Positions 60,011 through 64,000 of a DNA stretch of 64,000 bases are shown here, one piece after another. The stretch comes from Papilionanthe hookeriana x Papilionanthe teres (lineage: Eukaryota > Streptophyta > Magnoliopsida > Asparagales > Orchidaceae), in contig CM040421.1 of the NCBI GenBank assembly GCA_022702705.1, positions 62,001 through 126,000 on the forward strand, written 5' to 3'. A model generated the notes under the pieces. The model saw only the letters and a list, made by a program, of their open reading frames with translations, did not search any database and was not told the origin of the DNA. Both the position numbers and the translations under genes were made by a program. Position 1 is the first letter of the stretch; each line of letters opens with the position of its first letter.

Positions 60011-61827
60011 AATTGAGAATTTAAAAAGAGTTTAATAATTTAACTTTTTAATTTAATTTTAATGATTAAGTCCTTTAATATTTTAAAACTTAAATTTGAA
60101 TTATCATTTTTAATTTGGAATTAAATATTATTGAGATGATTAATTTAGGGATTTTTAAATTAAAGAATAACTCTCTTCCTAATAATATCCCTATTTTAAT
60201 AATTCCAATTTCATTATTCTTCCAAATCTAATCAATTATTTAATTAAGGTTTATTTCAATTATTTTAAATTGTTTAATAGGTTTCTATCCTTTAATTATT
60301 TGAATTTCAATCATCCAAATCAGATTAAGATTAAATATTTTACTTGTTAATTTTATTAAACCTAAAGTTTTAATTAAGGGTTAAAATTTTAATTACCATT
60401 TTGCCCTTCAAGCTTAATAATTTCATAACTCACTAAATTGAGCTTAGATGAACTTGAAATTTTTATGTGACTTCACTCATATATCAATAAAGATATGAGA
60501 GGAGAAAATGTGATTTTTCTGTATTTAATTTATTTATGTAATTATTTTTGGTGGAAAATAGGAATTTCCAAGGAAAATTTAATAATATGGCCAAGGGAAA
60601 GTTTCTGTCCTTAAGAAAATTATGAGACATTCCTAATGACCAGAGGACCACTTGGAGCAATTTTGGTGATTTTTTAAATTATATTATTTTTATTATAATT
60701 ATTTTAAGTTTTGGAGTATTAATTAATTTAAAAATAAAATAAAGGTTGAAAAATGAATTTTATATTTTTCAAAAATCTCTCTAATATTAAGGAAATCAGA
60801 GAACTAATCTTTACAATTTTCTGATTTTTCTTTGATTTATTATAATTATTTTAGTGGAAATGCTAAAAAATATATTTTTTAATTTTAAAATTACCTTAGG
60901 GCTTTAAAATTTAATATCTCACCAAATAGACCTAAGAAAAATATGGGATTTGTTCCTAAGTGATTAAAATTCAAAATGTGACATTTTGGTGAATTTTATT
61001 ATTTTTATGATTTTTATTATTTTTTAATTATTAAAATATTAAAATAATGCAAAAAATTAAATTTTTTAGAAAATTGAAATTTTAATTTCTTTAGATTCCC
61101 CTGATATCAGAGAGGCTCTAAAACCAATTTGGTGAATTTTTTAAAGGTATTTTGAATGTTATGAATTTTTAAAGTTTAAATTGACTAAATGGCTTAATCA
61201 ACCCATTTAGTAGGCTAACCAAGTCCAATTGACCTCAAATTTTTATGGTGGATTCCTCTGATCCTAAAGGTCAGTGGAGAATTAATTTCAAGTCAATTTG
61301 ATGTATGGTTAGCTCTAATTAATTAAGGACCTATTTTGGGTGTTTAAGTCAATTAGGGTTATTTTAAATGAATTGACTCAAAACCTATTTTTCCTAGGGT
61401 CCTCTGGTCATAAGAGACATCACCAAATTTTCCTAGAATTTATTTCACAACATGATAATTATTGGAATTAAAATACTCAAAACAGTAACATGAATTTGAA
61501 AAATCAATAACTTCTCATAGGGATGGCCTCTGACTTTAGAAAACTCAGGGAATGTTACCAAATTCAGAGGCTTCAAAAGCCCTATGGTCTCATGCCATGG
61601 TGAATTTCCTACATGCATGGAGAATTAAAATAATGCAGAGGGGAAATAAATCATTAAAAATAAAATACTTGATGAAATTAAATGATTTCTTTTCCACATT
61701 ATTCTCCTCTGTTCACTGAGCATGAAGGTATTTTTATTTTATTTTTATGATTTTTCTACACAAAGTTATGGATTTTTGAAGTTTAGGGAATTAAATAAAT
61801 CAGAAAATACCCTAATTTTCTATTTAT

Positions 61828-62060
61828 CCACGCGGCGCCGCGTCAACCTCGGCAGCTCCGAATGCACACGCGTCGCTCTCTGATTCGACGCCGCCATCCG
61901 ACTCAGCGCTCCGGGGGCCCGCTGTATCATTCCGTCTCCTCATCCGGCGCGATCCTGGCCGTCCGTCCGCGCGTGTATTAAATGAACGGCATCCGTTCAT
62001 CGTCCCCAAGCGTCCTCACCCGAGAGCCGTCCGTCTTCTAGGCCTAAGATCTCACTCGAT
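61828..62060. promoter_or_regulatory. CpG-rich block in LTR C, possible promoter region
   Basis: CpG density is far above anything else in the window (for example ACGCGGCGCCGCGTC). Equivalent positions in LTR A (49,195-49,380) and the solo LTR (27,385-27,550) are recognisable but CpG-poorer. Its position inside the LTR suggests a promoter or enhancer, but I see no decisive TATA box or start site. Confidence 0.4.
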
Positions 62061-64000
62061 ACTCAATGGATTTTCGTGTTCTTATGCTCTATGGATTCGT
62101 CTCGAGAAGACGAACACATCTATATGGTTTATGTGGCATGAAATTGACTCAATGAAAATGAAGAATGTTCAGAAGCTCGAGAAGAAGAGTGAGGCCATAC
62201 CTTTGCTCAGAGAAGTGTGGCTTCGATCTGAGGGTTATGTCACCTTCGATTGGATCCCGACAAGCTCCGGATGAAGTCTCCCGGTCCGGTGAATTGCCTA
62301 GCTATGAAAGTGACCACGACCAATCACAAAGCTTGGAGGCTGGAGCAACCTGGATGGCCTCGGAGATGGGGCTTTCGGTAGGAAACTTCTCCTCTTGGTC
62401 CAGGTGAAGGTGTAGGACCGATCAATTTGAGGATTGGCTCACTGTGGCAAAGTGTCCTGGTTTTGGGTGAAATTTCAGTTGAGAAATTGGATTCGTTGGT
62501 GGGGATTAGGGCAAATTGACACCGGGAATCAACTCGCTGCAAGTATGGAGAAGGGTTTGGAACAATTTTGGCAAAGTTTCGGCAAGGTTTGTGCAACTCT
62601 CTTCTCATGGCCATGAGGGGGTCGGGTTTAAATAGAGGTGGTTGGAGAGCCTCGCGGGGATGGCTAAGGGTTGGGATTAGGCTGCTCCGGGCATGGGAAG
62701 AACGACCATGGTGGCCATTGGGCATGGGGCGGCTCGACGAAGGTGGAATTCCAAAGTTTGGCTCCTCCCAAGGTCTCGGCCATGGTGTTTTCCGGCGGTC
62801 GTGGTGGTGGCCGGCCGTGGTCGAGTTACCCTCGGGCTCGGGGAGGTCAGGGTTGGGGCTTAGTGTATTCAATTGGCAGTTGCCAAGTGTAAAGTGGTTG
62901 GATCAAAATGGAATGGGGGCATGGCTAATCTTGGTTTAATTTGGTCAACCCATGTGTTTGGGTTGGGTTCACCATCCAAGGCTTGACCTTGGGCTGAGGG
63001 GGAATCATTTGGGTCAGCTGAATTGTGGTAGTGAAGTCCCCATCCATGGTGAGGTGGCTAAACATGGTTTAGAGTGTATCATGCTTAAGGTAAAAAGGGC
63101 TTAAAAAGGGTTTAAGAAAGAGGCCCTCTCTCTTACCATTAATGGTTTGGTGAGGTGGAAAGTGGATTCCATGGCTCTCATGGCTCCTATGGGGCTCATG
63201 CATGGCTTCATGGCTTGTCTTTGGCTTGGGGAAAAGCTTGGTCAATTTCATGAAAAGGGATCTTAGAAATTTTGGTAATTTGATGGGAATTTGTATGGGG
63301 CTTAATTTGGAATCATTTGATGATTGATTTGAACTTAGGGATGATTTTAATTAAGGGTATGATGAGAGGAATTTGTCATATGGGCTTTAGCATGAAATTT
63401 GGGCTTTTAGGAAGGCTTAAGAAGGTGGGCCTTTGGTTTGAAAACAAATTTATGGATGGGAATTTTGTAAAGGATTGGGTCAAACAAATGTTGTGTTTAG
63501 TTCATAGATGTGTCATGAGTGATTTGAAGCAAATTGGGAGTGATTTGGGTTTGAATTGGGTTGAATTTGGGCTTCTTTGGTGAATGGGCCAATATAGGTC
63601 AAATTGGGCTAACTTGGGCCAATGTTGGGCTAGGGTTGAAATTGATGTAAAATAAATGTTGGGGAATGTTTATGGGAGTGTTTCAAAGAGGTTTTGGCTT
63701 TGGTTGAGTTTTAATTTTGGGGTTTGGGCTTATTTGGGTTAGGTTTGGGTTTAGGTCAAAATTGGGCCTTTTGGTTTTGGGTTGAATTTGAGTGGGGTTT
63801 GGGTCCAAATTTTGGGCAAATCATGTTAGGGTTTTGTTTGTAGGGATGTTAAGGGAGGTTTAGAAAAGATTTGGGGTTAATTGAAGTTGAATTGGGTTAG
63901 TTTGGGTTAGGTTTGGGTCATGGGTCCAAATTGGGCTTTAAGGCCAAAAGTGACATTGGATCCAAATGTCAAACAAATTGGACTTGAATCTGGTCTAGAT

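Larger units (their letters stand above)
57537..64000 (-). mobile_element. LTR C of the same family, runs off the window
   Basis: The LTR starts TGTACGGCTTATTTTTGGG and aligns with LTR A throughout; position 64,000 (CTGGTCTAGAT) corresponds to about 50,773. By comparison the end should lie about 1 kb beyond the window. Compared with A it keeps a dense CpG block at 61,828-62,060 and a longer TTTAA tract. It abuts the RNase H coding sequence of element A with no primer site, gag or protease between, so it is more likely the 3' LTR (or a solo LTR) of a separate, nested insertion than the 5' LTR of A. Confidence 0.85.

Noticed and set aside
61824..62009. Arg-rich 61-codon frame in the CpG block
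   Set aside because: It is open because CpG-rich sequence lacks stop codons; there is no homologous frame in the other LTR copies.
62324..62872. 182-codon - strand frame, Pro/Ser/His-rich, in LTR C
   Set aside because: It lies in a GC-rich part of an LTR. The equivalent region of LTR A has no such frame and no domain is recognisable; it is most likely open by base composition.

Overview
The window looks like intergenic, repeat-dense chromosome of a flowering plant with a large, transposon-rich genome. The evidence is a FAR1-type Mutator transposase gene paired with a Ulp1-protease gene, Tat- and Athila-lineage Ty3/gypsy polyproteins, a plant L1-type ORF1 (DUF4283) fragment, very AT-rich spacer, and introns and decayed reading frames everywhere. 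I see no tRNA, rRNA or CRISPR array and no convincing single-copy host gene. The species cannot be fixed from sequence alone.

Region 1 (1-16,996) is a Mutator-like (MULE) complex. A full-length element with about 160-bp terminal inverted repeats spans 7,703-16,996. It carries a Ulp1-type cysteine protease gene (+ strand, 8,881-11,987) that converges on a FAR1/MULE transposase gene (- strand, 16,720 to about 13,590). The same two genes occur again in mirror image at 1-7,693, as a diverged and decayed arm that stops about ten bases from the right element's terminus. The non-coding parts of both arms are filled with degenerate AATAACAC/GTGTTATT repeats.

Region 2 (17,000-23,546) is mostly decayed spacer with a possible copia-type LTR (about 18,715-19,330) and a 191-bp Mutator-type MITE with a perfect 9-bp target duplication (19,992-20,182). 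Region 3 (23,552-30,126) is a 6,575-bp solo LTR bounded by TG...CA and a perfect 5-bp duplication, GCTCT. It fixes the LTR ends of the family seen again downstream. Region 4 (30,132-37,900) holds a LINE ORF1 fragment, TA-rich microsatellites and unrecognised AT-rich sequence.

Region 5 (37,900-64,000) is a nest of same-orientation (- strand) Ty3/gypsy elements. It begins with a partial LTR (B), its tandem-repeat 3' UTR and a short Tat pol scrap, followed by a decayed Athila-like pol (42,500-45,019). The 3' LTR of element A (45,020-51,763) abuts the Athila pol. Element A continues with a 3' UTR, an AlkB-family dioxygenase ORF, and the integrase, second RNase H and first RNase H of a Tat-lineage pol. 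A further LTR of the same family (C, from 57,537) abuts the RNase H and runs off the window. The simplest reading is successive nesting: A into Athila, then C into A.

The most striking object is the intact, intronless AlkB ORF (53,401-54,420, - strand). It resembles plant ALKBH9/10-type RNA m6A demethylases and lies between a Tat integrase and its 3' LTR, where some retroelements carry an extra env-like ORF. If it is a real module, the element may have captured a host RNA demethylase to act on its own transcript. That function is inference; the domain call and its position are read directly from the sequence.
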